From: Proteobacteria bacterium UBA4575
GTDB lineage: Bacteria; Pseudomonadota; Gammaproteobacteria; UBA4575
Direction: 5' to 3'
Assembly: GCA_002386945.1 (NCBI GenBank)
Contig: DGKH01000008.1
Coordinates: forward strand, 2,478 to 12,763
Length of the DNA stretch: 10,286 nt
Shown: positions 1 through 7,501 of the stretch, one piece after another
How positions within the stretch are numbered: the first letter of the stretch is position 1
Layout of the letters: each line of letters opens with the position of its first letter
The notes under the pieces: generated by a model
What the model was told of the DNA's origin: nothing
The model's input: the letters and a program-made list of their open reading frames with translations, nothing else
Databases searched by the model: none
Position numbers and translations under genes: made by a program

Positions 1-462
1 CAATGCAGATACATCGACTTCGATAAACTCGATCAGATCTTTAGGTAGACAGCTAATTTCAACTTCTGTGGTCTGGTGACTAACAGCACCTGATTCCAGC
101 TTAACGCCAGGACAGATGTCTTCACCGATGAAGTGTAGTGGAATATGTACATGCATAGCTTCATTTTCATTCACACGTTGAAAGTCCATATGCATGATTA
201 AAGCTTTAGCTGGGTGACGTTGTAGGTCACGCAACACAACTCTTTCTGTCTTACCGTTTAGGCTAATTTCTAGAATCTGTGAGTAGAAGGTTTCTTCTTC
301 AAGATTGTGGATGATTTTGCTGTGATCTAAAGTAACAGAGACAGGTTCGCTACCGAAGCCGTAGATAATTGCAGGCACTTTACCAGCGTGACGTAGGCGG
401 CGGCTCGCACCTTTCCCCAAGTCTTCACGCATCTCTGCATTAATTAAAAAACTAGAACTCAT
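1..462 (-). CDS. rplY: 50S ribosomal protein L25 (general stress protein Ctc family), C-terminus cut by window edge
   Basis: L25 binds 5S rRNA in the central protuberance of the large ribosomal subunit. The visible 154 codons run from an ATG at 462 to the window edge without a stop, so the protein is partial. The N-terminus contains a run typical of the family: LGKGASRRLRHAGKVPAIIYG-type residues at about 15-35, then the beta-barrel 5S-binding domain to about residue 95 (ending near MHMDFQRV). The following residues (HIPLHFIGEDICPGVKLE) begin the second, TL5/CTC-type domain, so this is the long form and not the short E. coli-like form. An AGGAG ribosome-binding site at 469-473 sits 6 nt before the ATG and fixes the start. 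It lies 81 nt downstream of prs, separated by a terminator-like hairpin, so it may be only partly cotranscribed with prs. Identification is very secure. Confidence 0.96.
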   Translation of the reverse strand, partial: MSSSFLINAEMREDLGKGASRRLRHAGKVPAIIYGFGSEPVSVTLDHSKIIHNLEEETFYSQILEISLNGKTERVVLRDLQRHPAKALIMHMDFQRVNENEAMHVHIPLHFIGEDICPGVKLESGAVSHQTTEVEISCLPKDLIEFIEVDVSAL

Positions 463-468
463 GACTAA

Positions 469-473
469 CTCCT
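469..473 (-). promoter_or_regulatory. Ribosome-binding site of rplY
   Basis: The minus strand reads AGGAG followed by 6 nt and the ATG at 462. This is a near-consensus Shine-Dalgarno sequence. It stands out because several other genes here (prs, hemA, prfA, prmC, lolB) have weak or no recognisable site, and it supports strong translation of L25. Confidence 0.8.
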
Positions 474-494
474 AATGCTTTACGCATCTTCATT

Positions 495-529
495 AAAAAA
501 TTCAGCGTGGCTTGCGACCAGCCATGCTG
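495..529 (-). terminator. Terminator-like hairpin between prs and rplY
   Basis: Read on the minus strand, CAGCATGGCT and AGCCACGCTG pair as nine base pairs with one internal A·C mismatch around a 7-nt loop. They are followed by AA and six consecutive U residues. This fits an intrinsic terminator. It lies just after the prs stop codon and 33 nt before the rplY start, so it could end the prs transcript or act as a partial terminator that lowers rplY expression. Seen by hand pairing only; no folding energy was computed. Confidence 0.55.
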
Positions 530-543
530 CGGTTTACTTCGGT

Positions 544-1518
544 TTAATCCATAAAGAGCGAGCTAACCGACTCACCGCTACTGATGCGGCGAATGGTTTC
601 AGCCATCAGACCAGCGACACTCAACTGACGAATGCGCGGACAATATCTAGCCTCTTCACTCAATGGAATAGAATCAGTAACGACTAACTCATCGAGTACT
701 GATTCCTCAATATTTTCTACTGCTCGACCCGACAACACAGGGTGCGTGGCATAGGCAATTACAGACTCGGCACCATGCTCTTTCAAGGCCTGTGCCGCCT
801 TACACAAAGTACCCGCGGTATCGACCAAATCATCAACGATGAGACAGGTTTTACCTTTAACTTCACCGATAATATGCATTACCTGCGCCACATTGGCCTG
901 TGGTCGACGTTTATCAATGATCGCTAAATCAGCATCATCTAAACGTTTAGCGACAGCACGAGCGCGAACTACACCACCAACATCAGGAGATACGACGATG
1001 AGGTTTTTATGCTTTTGACGATAAATATCGCCTAATAGCACCGGTGAAGCGTAGATATTATCCACTGGCACATCAAAAAAGCCCTGAATCTGATCCGCGT
1101 GCAGGTCTACCGTCAAGACACGATCGGCACCTACCGAGGAAATCATATTCGCGACCACCTTGGCCGAGATCGGCACACGCAGAGAACGCACACGGCGATC
1201 TTGTCTGGAGTATCCAAAATAAGGAATAACAGCGGTAATCCGCTCTGCCGATGAACGCTTCAGCGCATCGATCATAATCAACAGCTCCATGATGCTGTCG
1301 TTGGTGGGCGCACAGGTTGGCTGCACCACAAAAACGTCGCCACCGCGTACGTTTTCTTGAATTTCTACTCGAACTTCGCCATCACTAAACTGGCTGATCA
1401 ACGCTTTACCGAGAGGGATTCCTAATTTCTCAGAGATATCTTTCGCTAATTGAGTATGCGCAGTACCCGCGAATATCATCAAACGACTATCGTCGCGTAA
1501 TCGACTATTTATAGCCAT
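544..1518 (-). CDS. prs: Ribose-phosphate pyrophosphokinase (PRPP synthetase)
   Basis: Prs transfers pyrophosphate from ATP to ribose 5-phosphate, giving PRPP for purine, pyrimidine, NAD, histidine and tryptophan synthesis in the cytosol. The 324-residue protein aligns from end to end with the bacterial class I enzyme (usually about 315). Visible landmarks are FSDGEV near 44-49, NVRGGDVF near 56-63, the [13 protein letters not shown] region at 100-112, [13 protein letters not shown] at 137-149, the flexible-loop KRR at 203-205, and the PRPP-binding loop [11 protein letters not shown] at 228-238. The C-terminus ends in [13 protein letters not shown], as expected. The ATG at 1518 gives about 10 extra N-terminal residues compared with the E. 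coli protein. A start at internal Met14 would look more canonical, but it has no ribosome-binding site, while the 1518 start has a GAAG directly upstream, so I keep 1518. The gene lies 28 nt downstream of the tRNA-Gln. Confidence 0.97.
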   Translation of the reverse strand: MAINSRLRDDSRLMIFAGTAHTQLAKDISEKLGIPLGKALISQFSDGEVRVEIQENVRGGDVFVVQPTCAPTNDSIMELLIMIDALKRSSAERITAVIPYFGYSRQDRRVRSLRVPISAKVVANMISSVGADRVLTVDLHADQIQGFFDVPVDNIYASPVLLGDIYRQKHKNLIVVSPDVGGVVRARAVAKRLDDADLAIIDKRRPQANVAQVMHIIGEVKGKTCLIVDDLVDTAGTLCKAAQALKEHGAESVIAYATHPVLSGRAVENIEESVLDELVVTDSIPLSEEARYCPRIRQLSVAGLMAETIRRISSGESVSSLFMD

Positions 1519-1546
1519 GCTTCACACTACCTAGGTAAAATATGGA

Positions 1547-1621
1547 TGGCTGGGCCGGTAGGGTTCGAACCTACGAATGCGGAGATCAAAACCCCGTGCC
1601 TTACCACTTGGCGACGGCCCA
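1547..1621 (-). tRNA. tRNA-Gln, anticodon UUG
   Basis: The reverse complement folds into a full 75-nt cloverleaf. It has a 7-bp acceptor stem (TGGGCCG with CGGCCCA) and a D-arm GCC/GGC. The anticodon stem is CGGGG/CTCCG with one G·U pair. The loop is TTTTGAT, placing anticodon TTG at 1587-1589. The T-arm is GTAGG/CCTAC around TTCGAAC, followed by G and an encoded CCA. The first pair is U1-A72, a known identity element for glutamine tRNA. The gene sits between ispE and prs with 30 and 28 nt of spacer and no clear promoter of its own, so it is probably processed out of a longer ispE–prs transcript. Placement of tRNA-Gln here is a feature I know from Pseudomonas-like genomes. Confidence 0.97.
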
Positions 1622-1651
1622 ATCTTTTACTTCCTATTGAAGGGTTATTTT

Positions 1652-2494
1652 CTATTGAGTTAGCTGTTGACGCAATGGGGAAATATTTCTTCCCTTTGCA
1701 ACCAGAACGCGCACATCGTGTATCGCTTGCGCCTGAATCGCTAGAGCATCCTGCTCACTCTCACAAGCGATTACAACACACCCTCCAGTACCCGTTAAAA
1801 ATGGCGTACCAAACGATGCTAACCAATCAAAAACCCTGTCGACTTTAGCGTAACGTTTTCGTACCAGTGGCTCAAAAACATTAGCGTAAGTCCCTACTTG
1901 AGGGGGGCACATTGTGAGGCGCGGACAATTCCGTGTCAATTGCGAATTTACAAACATTTCAGCACTGCTGACATGCACGCCCGTATCGATCACCGCATAC
2001 CAAGGTTGTGCCAGGGTCAAAGGCGTGATTTTTTCACCCACTCCCTCAGCCCAGGCGGCCAAACCTCTAACGAAAATCGGCACATCTGCGCCTAATTGTA
2101 GGCCTAAAGTGGCTAAATCATCTTCACTTGCGGCTAAACCCCAAATCTGATTTAAGGCATGCAAGGTGGTGGCAGCATCTGAACTAGCACCACCTAAGCC
2201 GCCACCAATTGGAATATTTTTTTCTAGCGAAATCTCAATACCCGCTGTCATCCCACCCTGATCGCGCAATAAATGTGCAGCACGCAGACATAAATCCTGC
2301 TCTGGGGTCACCCCTGGGATCGCTGAAGCTTGTTTAATCCGGCCATCCGGGAGGGGCATAAAACGCAATCGATCAGATAACTCTAAAAACTGGAATACGG
2401 TCTGTAACTCATGCATGCCATCAGCGCGTTGGCCGGTGATATGTAAAAACAGATTAATTTTAGCCGGTGCCAACCAGACAGTTGATGCATTCAT
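1652..2494 (-). CDS. ispE: 4-diphosphocytidyl-2-C-methyl-D-erythritol kinase
   Basis: IspE uses ATP to phosphorylate the 2-hydroxyl of CDP-methylerythritol in the MEP pathway of isoprenoid precursor synthesis. The 280-residue protein matches the family length (about 283). It shows the GHMP-kinase layout: the N-terminal LAPAKINLFLHI segment carrying the catalytic-type Lys12, the glycine-rich ATP loop PIGGGLGGASSDAA at 95-108, GADVPIF with the catalytic-type Asp137, and the C-terminal glycine motif TGTGGCV at 234-240. The tail NISPLRQQL is also typical. The start lies 9 nt after the lolB stop codon. A GGAG at 2507-2510, inside the end of lolB, is 12 nt from the ATG, which is long, so translation is likely coupled to lolB. 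Confidence 0.97.
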   Translation of the reverse strand: MNASTVWLAPAKINLFLHITGQRADGMHELQTVFQFLELSDRLRFMPLPDGRIKQASAIPGVTPEQDLCLRAAHLLRDQGGMTAGIEISLEKNIPIGGGLGGASSDAATTLHALNQIWGLAASEDDLATLGLQLGADVPIFVRGLAAWAEGVGEKITPLTLAQPWYAVIDTGVHVSSAEMFVNSQLTRNCPRLTMCPPQVGTYANVFEPLVRKRYAKVDRVFDWLASFGTPFLTGTGGCVVIACESEQDALAIQAQAIHDVRVLVAKGRNISPLRQQLTQ

Positions 2495-2503
2495 CGCTTT
2501 AGC

Positions 2504-3121
2504 TCACTCCACTGCCGGCAGTTGCCATTGACTAATTTCCGCACGCAAACGTACCTCATCAATAGAGAACTCGGCCTGACTCGGTAAACGTTGGCCAGAC
2601 TGTTGGCTATAGGCTAGGTATTTGAGTTGCCAGCCCTGTTGCTCGATCTTGGCAGCCAAACCATCGGCACTGACTTGTAACAGTTGATACGCGCTTGCAG
2701 GCGCTGGCACACCCAGTAGCCAATAACGCATGCCACTGATACGAATCGGTAGATTAAGCAATTCCTCTATCAATTGATCGGCATCTTCACCTTGATAATG
2801 CTGCCCCTTAGAAGTCTTCAGACTGACCTGACCTGGAACACCCTCTAAGACTGCGACCGTGCGACCAATAAAGTCCTTAATCTTGATTTGATAGCGATCT
2901 CCCTGTTGCTCCCACAACAGGCGCAGCTTGAATTTCTCAGCACGATCTTGGCCATAGATAACCATCTGTGCCTGCCATTCTGATAGTGCTTGCATCTGTT
3001 CAAGATGCGTTGACCAATCCACTACTGGGGCCTCTGTGCGCAGCGCAGACTGGGGGCCAGCACAGCTAGCGACCAGCCATAGGACAGCGCTAATGGCTAT
3101 TATTTTCAAGCTTGAATTCAT
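2504..3121 (-). CDS. lolB: Outer-membrane lipoprotein receptor LolB
   Basis: LolB accepts lipoproteins from the periplasmic chaperone LolA and inserts them into the inner leaflet of the outer membrane. The 205-residue product has a short hydrophobic signal peptide (residues 7-18) and a lipobox VASC with Cys20. Ala at +2 predicts outer-membrane retention, as expected. The mature part shows LolB-type features: LRLLWEQQGDRYQIKIKDFIG at about 67-86, a VLEGVPGQVSLKT strand region at 91-103, and the conserved RYWLLGVPAP at 132-141. Length is close to E. coli LolB (207). The usual GPLG motif reads DFIG here, a modest divergence. It follows the TPR lipoprotein gene by 24 nt and precedes ispE by 9 nt, the standard neighbourhood. 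No good Shine-Dalgarno precedes the ATG. Confidence 0.92.
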   Translation of the reverse strand: MNSSLKIIAISAVLWLVASCAGPQSALRTEAPVVDWSTHLEQMQALSEWQAQMVIYGQDRAEKFKLRLLWEQQGDRYQIKIKDFIGRTVAVLEGVPGQVSLKTSKGQHYQGEDADQLIEELLNLPIRISGMRYWLLGVPAPASAYQLLQVSADGLAAKIEQQGWQLKYLAYSQQSGQRLPSQAEFSIDEVRLRAEISQWQLPAVE

Positions 3122-3145
3122 AGACAGGGGTAACAGGCGCTCAGC

Positions 3146-4897
3146 TTAAGGGTAGCTCTGCTGCAAACGCTGTAGGTAGACGTCGTCTGGGAAATCCTGC
3201 AAGCCCTGCTGTAACAGCTGACGTGCCTGCACTTGTTTCTCTTGTGCCCATAACACCTCGACCAGATGGCCAATAATTTCAGCTTCTGGCATCAGCTTGA
3301 AGGCCTTACGCAGATAGTTCTCAGCCTCGCTCAGCCTGCCAATACGGTAGTTGACCCAACCCATGCTATCTATGATCGCTGGATCAGCCGAACTCAATGC
3401 ATAGGCTTGCTCAATAAAACTGCGTGCTTCGTCCAGACGCAGATTATGATCAGCCAAGGTAAAACCCAAGGCATTCAATGCATTCGCATTCTTAGGGTCT
3501 ATCTCTAAGATATTTCTCAGATCGGCTTCAAGTCTGTCTATACGACCTAGCTTCTCTGCTATCAGTGCACGTGCATAGAGTAAATCTGGGTGGCGCGGAT
3601 ACTCCAATAGACCTTCGCTATAAACCTCATAGGCCATTTCATATTCGGCCATATTATATAAGAGGCCACCTTCAGCCATAAACAAGCGGATAATATCTGG
3701 TGTATTGCGTGCATTCTTTCGAACCAAACCAATATGTTCTAGCGCCCTATCCATGCCCTCTGTCTCAGCATAAAGATCGGTCAATCGAATCATAGAATCG
3801 AGGAATAGCTCACCAAAGGCAACGCGACTAAAGTGCTCTATTGCTGCATCCAAGTCATTTTGTTGTTGCGCGATACGGGCGAGGTAATAGTGCGACTCAT
3901 CCAGACGTTGATTCGCGGCCACCAGTTGTTCCAAATATTTTTTAGCCGGCTCTAACTCTTGTGTCTGCAAGTGAGCCAGCGCAATGGTATAAAGCAGCTC
4001 AGAGTCATCAGCACGGCGTTTCAACAAGACCTGCAGCTGCTTAATCGCATCACTGTAACGCTCGGCCTGTAACAGCAGCCGTGCATAGGCCAGCCGCAGT
4101 GCAAAGTTATCTGCATCTTCCGCCACCATATCAGCCATCTCAGCAAAGGCCATTTCACTCTCACCTAGCTGAGACAACCCTTGCACTCGCAGGGTCTTAG
4201 CTACAGTCAGATCGGGGTCAAAGCCAATCGCAAGCTCGGCTTGATCGATCGCCAAATGGTATTGCCGTGCACGCATAGCCAGGTCAGCATAGACATAGTG
4301 GGCCTTGGCATTAGTAAAATCTTTTGTGACCAGCCGATCCATCAGGATCAGACTGCGTTCTTTCTCATCGACCTGACGTAGGGTATTGGCAATCAGCCTA
4401 TAAACATCATTGGCCGTCTCCTGCGCCTCCTTAATTAAGGCCAGGAACTGCTCTTCAGCGGCATCGATATCGCCTGTACGTATATAGAGAAGACCAAGAA
4501 CATGCCGACTCTCACTATTAAAACCCTGCTTTTGCACCCAACGATGAGTGGTTTCTAGGGCCAAGGGCCAGTCTTCGGCATAAATTGCGATACGCATGGC
4601 GCGTTCTAGCACCTCAATATCATCTGTTAGCTCTGCCGCACGTGCGTAATGCTCTCTGGCCAGCTCAGTTTGACCGCGTTTCCCTGCCATTTCAGCGACT
4701 AATAGCTGATACATGACATCGGCACGTGGATCATCCAGTACTTCCGCCTGGGGGAGAATATTTAAGTCCTGCTCCACCATTTCATCACCAGAATACGCTC
4801 TCGAACCGGGTCCACCAGCACAACCAGCAAGGAAACTGGCCACTATTAGGAGACTAGACAAATGGGGCAGGTGCTTCAGACAAGTTAAATGAGGCAT
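3146..4897 (-). CDS. TPR-repeat lipoprotein of the lolB–ispE locus, function not established
   Basis: A 583-residue protein with an N-terminal signal (hydrophobic 13-24) and a lipobox LAGC with Cys26; Ala at +2 predicts outer-membrane anchoring facing the periplasm. The rest is nearly all alpha-helical tetratricopeptide repeats, from about residue 60 to 570. The clearest units are GLLYIRTGDIDAAEEQFLAL (135-154), ALAHLQTQELEPAKKYLEQL (306-325) and ALGFTLADHNLRLDEARSFI (476-495). The block DPAIIDSMGWVNYRIGRLSEAENYLRKA (505-532) also fits well and is characteristic of this family. In Pseudomonas a homologous TPR protein sits at the same place upstream of lolB. TPR arrays bind proteins, so a scaffold or assembly role in the envelope is plausible, but this is inference. 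It is the first gene of the leftward unit and starts 190 bp from divergent hemA. The start codon lacks a clear ribosome-binding site but gives a sensible signal peptide. Confidence 0.9.
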   Translation of the reverse strand: MPHLTCLKHLPHLSSLLIVASFLAGCAGGPGSRAYSGDEMVEQDLNILPQAEVLDDPRADVMYQLLVAEMAGKRGQTELAREHYARAAELTDDIEVLERAMRIAIYAEDWPLALETTHRWVQKQGFNSESRHVLGLLYIRTGDIDAAEEQFLALIKEAQETANDVYRLIANTLRQVDEKERSLILMDRLVTKDFTNAKAHYVYADLAMRARQYHLAIDQAELAIGFDPDLTVAKTLRVQGLSQLGESEMAFAEMADMVAEDADNFALRLAYARLLLQAERYSDAIKQLQVLLKRRADDSELLYTIALAHLQTQELEPAKKYLEQLVAANQRLDESHYYLARIAQQQNDLDAAIEHFSRVAFGELFLDSMIRLTDLYAETEGMDRALEHIGLVRKNARNTPDIIRLFMAEGGLLYNMAEYEMAYEVYSEGLLEYPRHPDLLYARALIAEKLGRIDRLEADLRNILEIDPKNANALNALGFTLADHNLRLDEARSFIEQAYALSSADPAIIDSMGWVNYRIGRLSEAENYLRKAFKLMPEAEIIGHLVEVLWAQEKQVQARQLLQQGLQDFPDDVYLQRLQQSYP

Positions 4898-5087
4898 AAT
4901 TACGCTTTTGGCAACCGAATGACGTGATGTACTTCGATTCTACGTTATTTCTACTGCTAATTCATAAGGTCGTGTTGGACTAGTCAGTGCCTTACGCCTT
5001 GGGTTGAGACTCGGGCTGAAGACAGATCATGGCCATGATATTGAATAAACTGCTTTAGCGCGGATTGCTTAGGTTAAAATACCGTAC
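4898..5087. promoter_or_regulatory. Divergent intergenic region between the TPR lipoprotein gene and hemA
   Basis: This 190-bp gap must hold promoters for both the leftward and rightward units, since each begins here. No strong sigma70 promoter is visible. Leftward, a TAGAAT on the minus strand at 4937-4942 resembles a -10 hexamer but lacks a good -35. Rightward, TAAAAT at 5075-5080 resembles a -10, again without a good -35. TTGAGA at 5004-5009 resembles a -35 without a well-placed -10. A perfect 14-bp palindrome lies at 5026-5039. The region assignment is secure by logic; the individual elements are weak. Confidence 0.6.
5026..5039. repeat. Perfect 14-bp palindrome upstream of hemA
   Basis: ATCATGGCCATGAT is identical to its own reverse complement, with no spacer. 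Its right edge is 48 bp before the hemA ATG. A perfect dyad in an intergenic promoter region is a candidate binding site for a dimeric regulator. No known consensus is recognised, and no second copy was noticed nearby. Assignment as an operator is inference. Confidence 0.4.
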
Positions 5088-6350
5088 ATGTCATTACTCA
5101 TCTTAGGTGTAAACCACGCTAGCGCACCGATTCAGATCCGTGAGCACCTAGCGATCGCGGATGAAACGCTGCCTCAAGCACTGCGTTCATTGACCGATCT
5201 TGCGCCTATTTCTGAAGCGGCTATCGTCTCCACCTGCAATCGCATTGAAATCTATTGCAGTGTCGACTCCAGCGCACAGGGTGAACAGGTACTGACTCAG
5301 TGGCTGAGTGATTTCAAGCAACTAGCCATCGAACAGCTTCACCCTTACCTCTACTCGCATAGTGATGAAGATGTGGCTAAACATCTGTTTCGCGTCGGCA
5401 GCGGCTTGGATTCTATGGTGCTAGGCGAGCCACAAATCTTGGGCCAACTGAAACAGGCCTATACCAAAGCGGCAGGTGCTGAGACCTTAGGCAAAGACCT
5501 TAATCAGCTGTTTCAACAATGCTTTAATGTCGCTAAGAAAGTGCGCACACATACTGCTATTGGTGCCAACCCAGTCTCGGTAGCCTCCACCGCGGTATCA
5601 CTCGCGAAACAAATTTTTGCTGATCTTGGAGAACAACGCGCTCTATTTATCGGTGCTGGTGAGACGATTGAGTTGGCCGCTCAGCATATGCATGCCAATG
5701 GCACTAGAGACATCACCATTGCCAATCGCAGCCTACAAAAAGCACAGCAGTTAGCGAAACGTTATCAAGGCCAAGCGATCGAGTTAGCAGACATCCATAC
5801 TGTGCTGCCTAACAGTGACATCGTCATTACTGCCACAGCCAGCCAGCTCCCTATCCTAGGCAAGGGTTTGTTAGAGCAAAGCCTAAAGCAGAGAAAACAT
5901 AAACCTATTTTAGTATTGGATTTAGCAATACCTCGCGATGTTGAACCAGAAGCAGCTCAACTTGGTGATATCTATCTGTATAGTGTCGATGATCTACAGA
6001 AAGTCATTCAACAGAACATGCAGTCTCGTACCGATGCAGCGGCCCAGGCAGAAGGTATCATTCAAGTTGAAGTGGATAGTTTTTTCCATTGGTTGCGTGG
6101 ACAAGATGCAAGTGAAGTCATTCGTCGTTACCGTGAGGAAGCCAATCAGCTGCGAGAGCTCGCCACTGAGAAAGCACTGCGATCGCTTAAACAAGGCAAA
6201 TCAGCAGAGGAAGCCCTACAGCAATTGGGTACCCTGTTAACCAACAAGTTATTACACAAACCCACTGAAGCGATTAAAGCGGCTAGTGCAAAAGGACAGA
6301 GCGAGACTATTCGCACTGCCAAAACCATCCTCGGCATTGATGACGAATAA
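5088..6350 (+). CDS. hemA: Glutamyl-tRNA reductase
   Basis: HemA reduces glutamyl-tRNA(Glu) with NADPH to glutamate-1-semialdehyde, the committed step of C5-pathway tetrapyrrole (haem) synthesis. The 420-residue protein matches the family. It has an N-terminal catalytic domain beginning LLILGVNHASAPIQIRE (3-19) and the active-site STCNRIEIYC with nucleophile Cys50. GLDSMVLGEPQILGQLKQAY at about 104-123 and the NADPH-domain glycine motif GAGETIELAAQHM follow, then a C-terminal dimerisation helix bundle (FFHWLRGQDASEVIRRYRE onward). The conserved N-terminus fixes the start. There is no clear Shine-Dalgarno: the closest is AGG at 5071-5073, 14 nt upstream. It is first in the rightward unit, with prfA starting 59 nt after its stop. 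hemA–prfA linkage is widespread in Proteobacteria. Confidence 0.98.
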   Translation: MSLLILGVNHASAPIQIREHLAIADETLPQALRSLTDLAPISEAAIVSTCNRIEIYCSVDSSAQGEQVLTQWLSDFKQLAIEQLHPYLYSHSDEDVAKHLFRVGSGLDSMVLGEPQILGQLKQAYTKAAGAETLGKDLNQLFQQCFNVAKKVRTHTAIGANPVSVASTAVSLAKQIFADLGEQRALFIGAGETIELAAQHMHANGTRDITIANRSLQKAQQLAKRYQGQAIELADIHTVLPNSDIVITATASQLPILGKGLLEQSLKQRKHKPILVLDLAIPRDVEPEAAQLGDIYLYSVDDLQKVIQQNMQSRTDAAAQAEGIIQVEVDSFFHWLRGQDASEVIRRYREEANQLRELATEKALRSLKQGKSAEEALQQLGTLLTNKLLHKPTEAIKAASAKGQSETIRTAKTILGIDDE

Positions 6351-6409
6351 GGTCCTCATATGCCCTGCCCTGATTATTCAGCAGGCCTAATTTAAGCACC
6401 CCAGAATTT

Positions 6410-7498
6410 ATGAAAGAATCGATCTCACTCAAACTTGAAACCCTACAAGACCGGCATGAAGAAATTGCCGCCTTACTGTCTGACCCGGGAGTCATCGCTG
6501 ATCAAAATCAATTTCGCCAATACTCGATGGAGTATGCCCAGCTAGAGCCAGTGGTTAAGGCGTTCACGCAATATATGCAAGTGCGTGATGACATGCTGGC
6601 AGCGCGTGAAATGATGAATGATAGCGATAGCAGCATGCGTGAGATGGCGCAGATGGAGTTAGCTGAGCTAGAAGAAAAACAAGCACAATTTGAATTAGAC
6701 CTACAAAAACTACTACTACCAACAGATCCATTGGATGGCAGTAATGTCTTTATTGAAATCCGCGCTGGTACTGGTGGTGATGAGGCGGCAATCTTTGCCG
6801 GTGATCTATTTCGTATGTATAGCCGCTACGCTGAAAAGAAACGCTGGGAGATAGAGGTCATCAATAGCAATGAAGGTGATCACGGTGGCTACAAAGAGAT
6901 TGTCACTCGTATCATCGGGCATGGCGCCTACTCTATTTTAAAATTCGAATCGGGTGCGCATCGTGTCCAACGTGTGCCTGATACAGAATCCCAAGGCCGC
7001 GTACATACTTCAGCCGCAACCGTCGTTATCATGCCCGAGGTCGATGCAGTCGATTCAGTCGATATCAATACTTCAGACCTAAGGATTGATACCTTCCGTG
7101 CCTCTGGTGCGGGTGGTCAGCACGTCAACAAAACTGACTCTGCAATTCGTATTACCCACTTGCCTACCGGCGTTGTGGTTGAGTGTCAGGATGAACGCTC
7201 TCAACATAAAAACAAGGCACGCGCCTTGTCCCTACTAAGTGCCCGTCTATTAGACGCTGAACGTGCAAAACAATCATCAGAACAAGCAGCCACTAGACGC
7301 AATCTAGTCGGTAGTGGTGATCGTTCTGAACGTATTCGTACTTACAACTTCCCACAGGGTCGTATCACCGACCATCGCATCAATCTCACTTTGTATAAAC
7401 TCGATGAATTAATGCAGGGCTACTTAGATCAGGTTATCGAACCACTGATCAGTGAGCATCAAGCCGATCTACTTGCCTCCATGAGCACTGAAGAATAA
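6410..7498 (+). CDS. prfA: Peptide chain release factor 1
   Basis: RF1 recognises UAA and UAG in the ribosomal A site and triggers peptide release. The 362-residue protein has the standard layout: an N-terminal coiled-coil-rich domain (1-105), the [20 protein letters not shown] block (118-137), the codon-recognition segment [19 protein letters not shown] (184-202) and the catalytic GGQ at 235-237. The P-x-T tripeptide reads PDT at 190-192, where E. coli has PAT. This still marks it as RF1 and not RF2, which carries SPF. Gln237 is the expected methylation target of PrmC, encoded next. The N-terminus [19 protein letters not shown] is typical and supports the ATG at 6410, although no strong ribosome-binding site precedes it. 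Confidence 0.98.
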   Translation: MKESISLKLETLQDRHEEIAALLSDPGVIADQNQFRQYSMEYAQLEPVVKAFTQYMQVRDDMLAAREMMNDSDSSMREMAQMELAELEEKQAQFELDLQKLLLPTDPLDGSNVFIEIRAGTGGDEAAIFAGDLFRMYSRYAEKKRWEIEVINSNEGDHGGYKEIVTRIIGHGAYSILKFESGAHRVQRVPDTESQGRVHTSAATVVIMPEVDAVDSVDINTSDLRIDTFRASGAGGQHVNKTDSAIRITHLPTGVVVECQDERSQHKNKARALSLLSARLLDAERAKQSSEQAATRRNLVGSGDRSERIRTYNFPQGRITDHRINLTLYKLDELMQGYLDQVIEPLISEHQADLLASMSTEE

Positions 7499-7501
7499 AC
7501 A

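Noticed and set aside
1044..1229. Open frames opposite prs, and others opposite ispE, the TPR gene, hemA and prmC
   Set aside because: All lie antisense to well-conserved genes, have no recognisable domains and no convincing ribosome-binding sites.
1546..1848. A plus-strand open frame beginning MAGPVGFEPTN
   Set aside because: It is the antisense of the tRNA-Gln T-arm and acceptor plus the 3' end of ispE. Peptides starting like this are a known artefact of translating across tRNA genes.
5938..6240. A 100-codon plus-strand frame inside hemA
   Set aside because: It overlaps hemA in another frame, and hemA is intact and conserved from end to end, so this is a shadow.
6361..6386. CCTGC...GCAGG inverted repeat between hemA and prfA
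   Set aside because: The stem is only 5 bp with a 12-nt loop and no following T-run. It is not a terminator, and hemA–prfA is expected to be cotranscribed.
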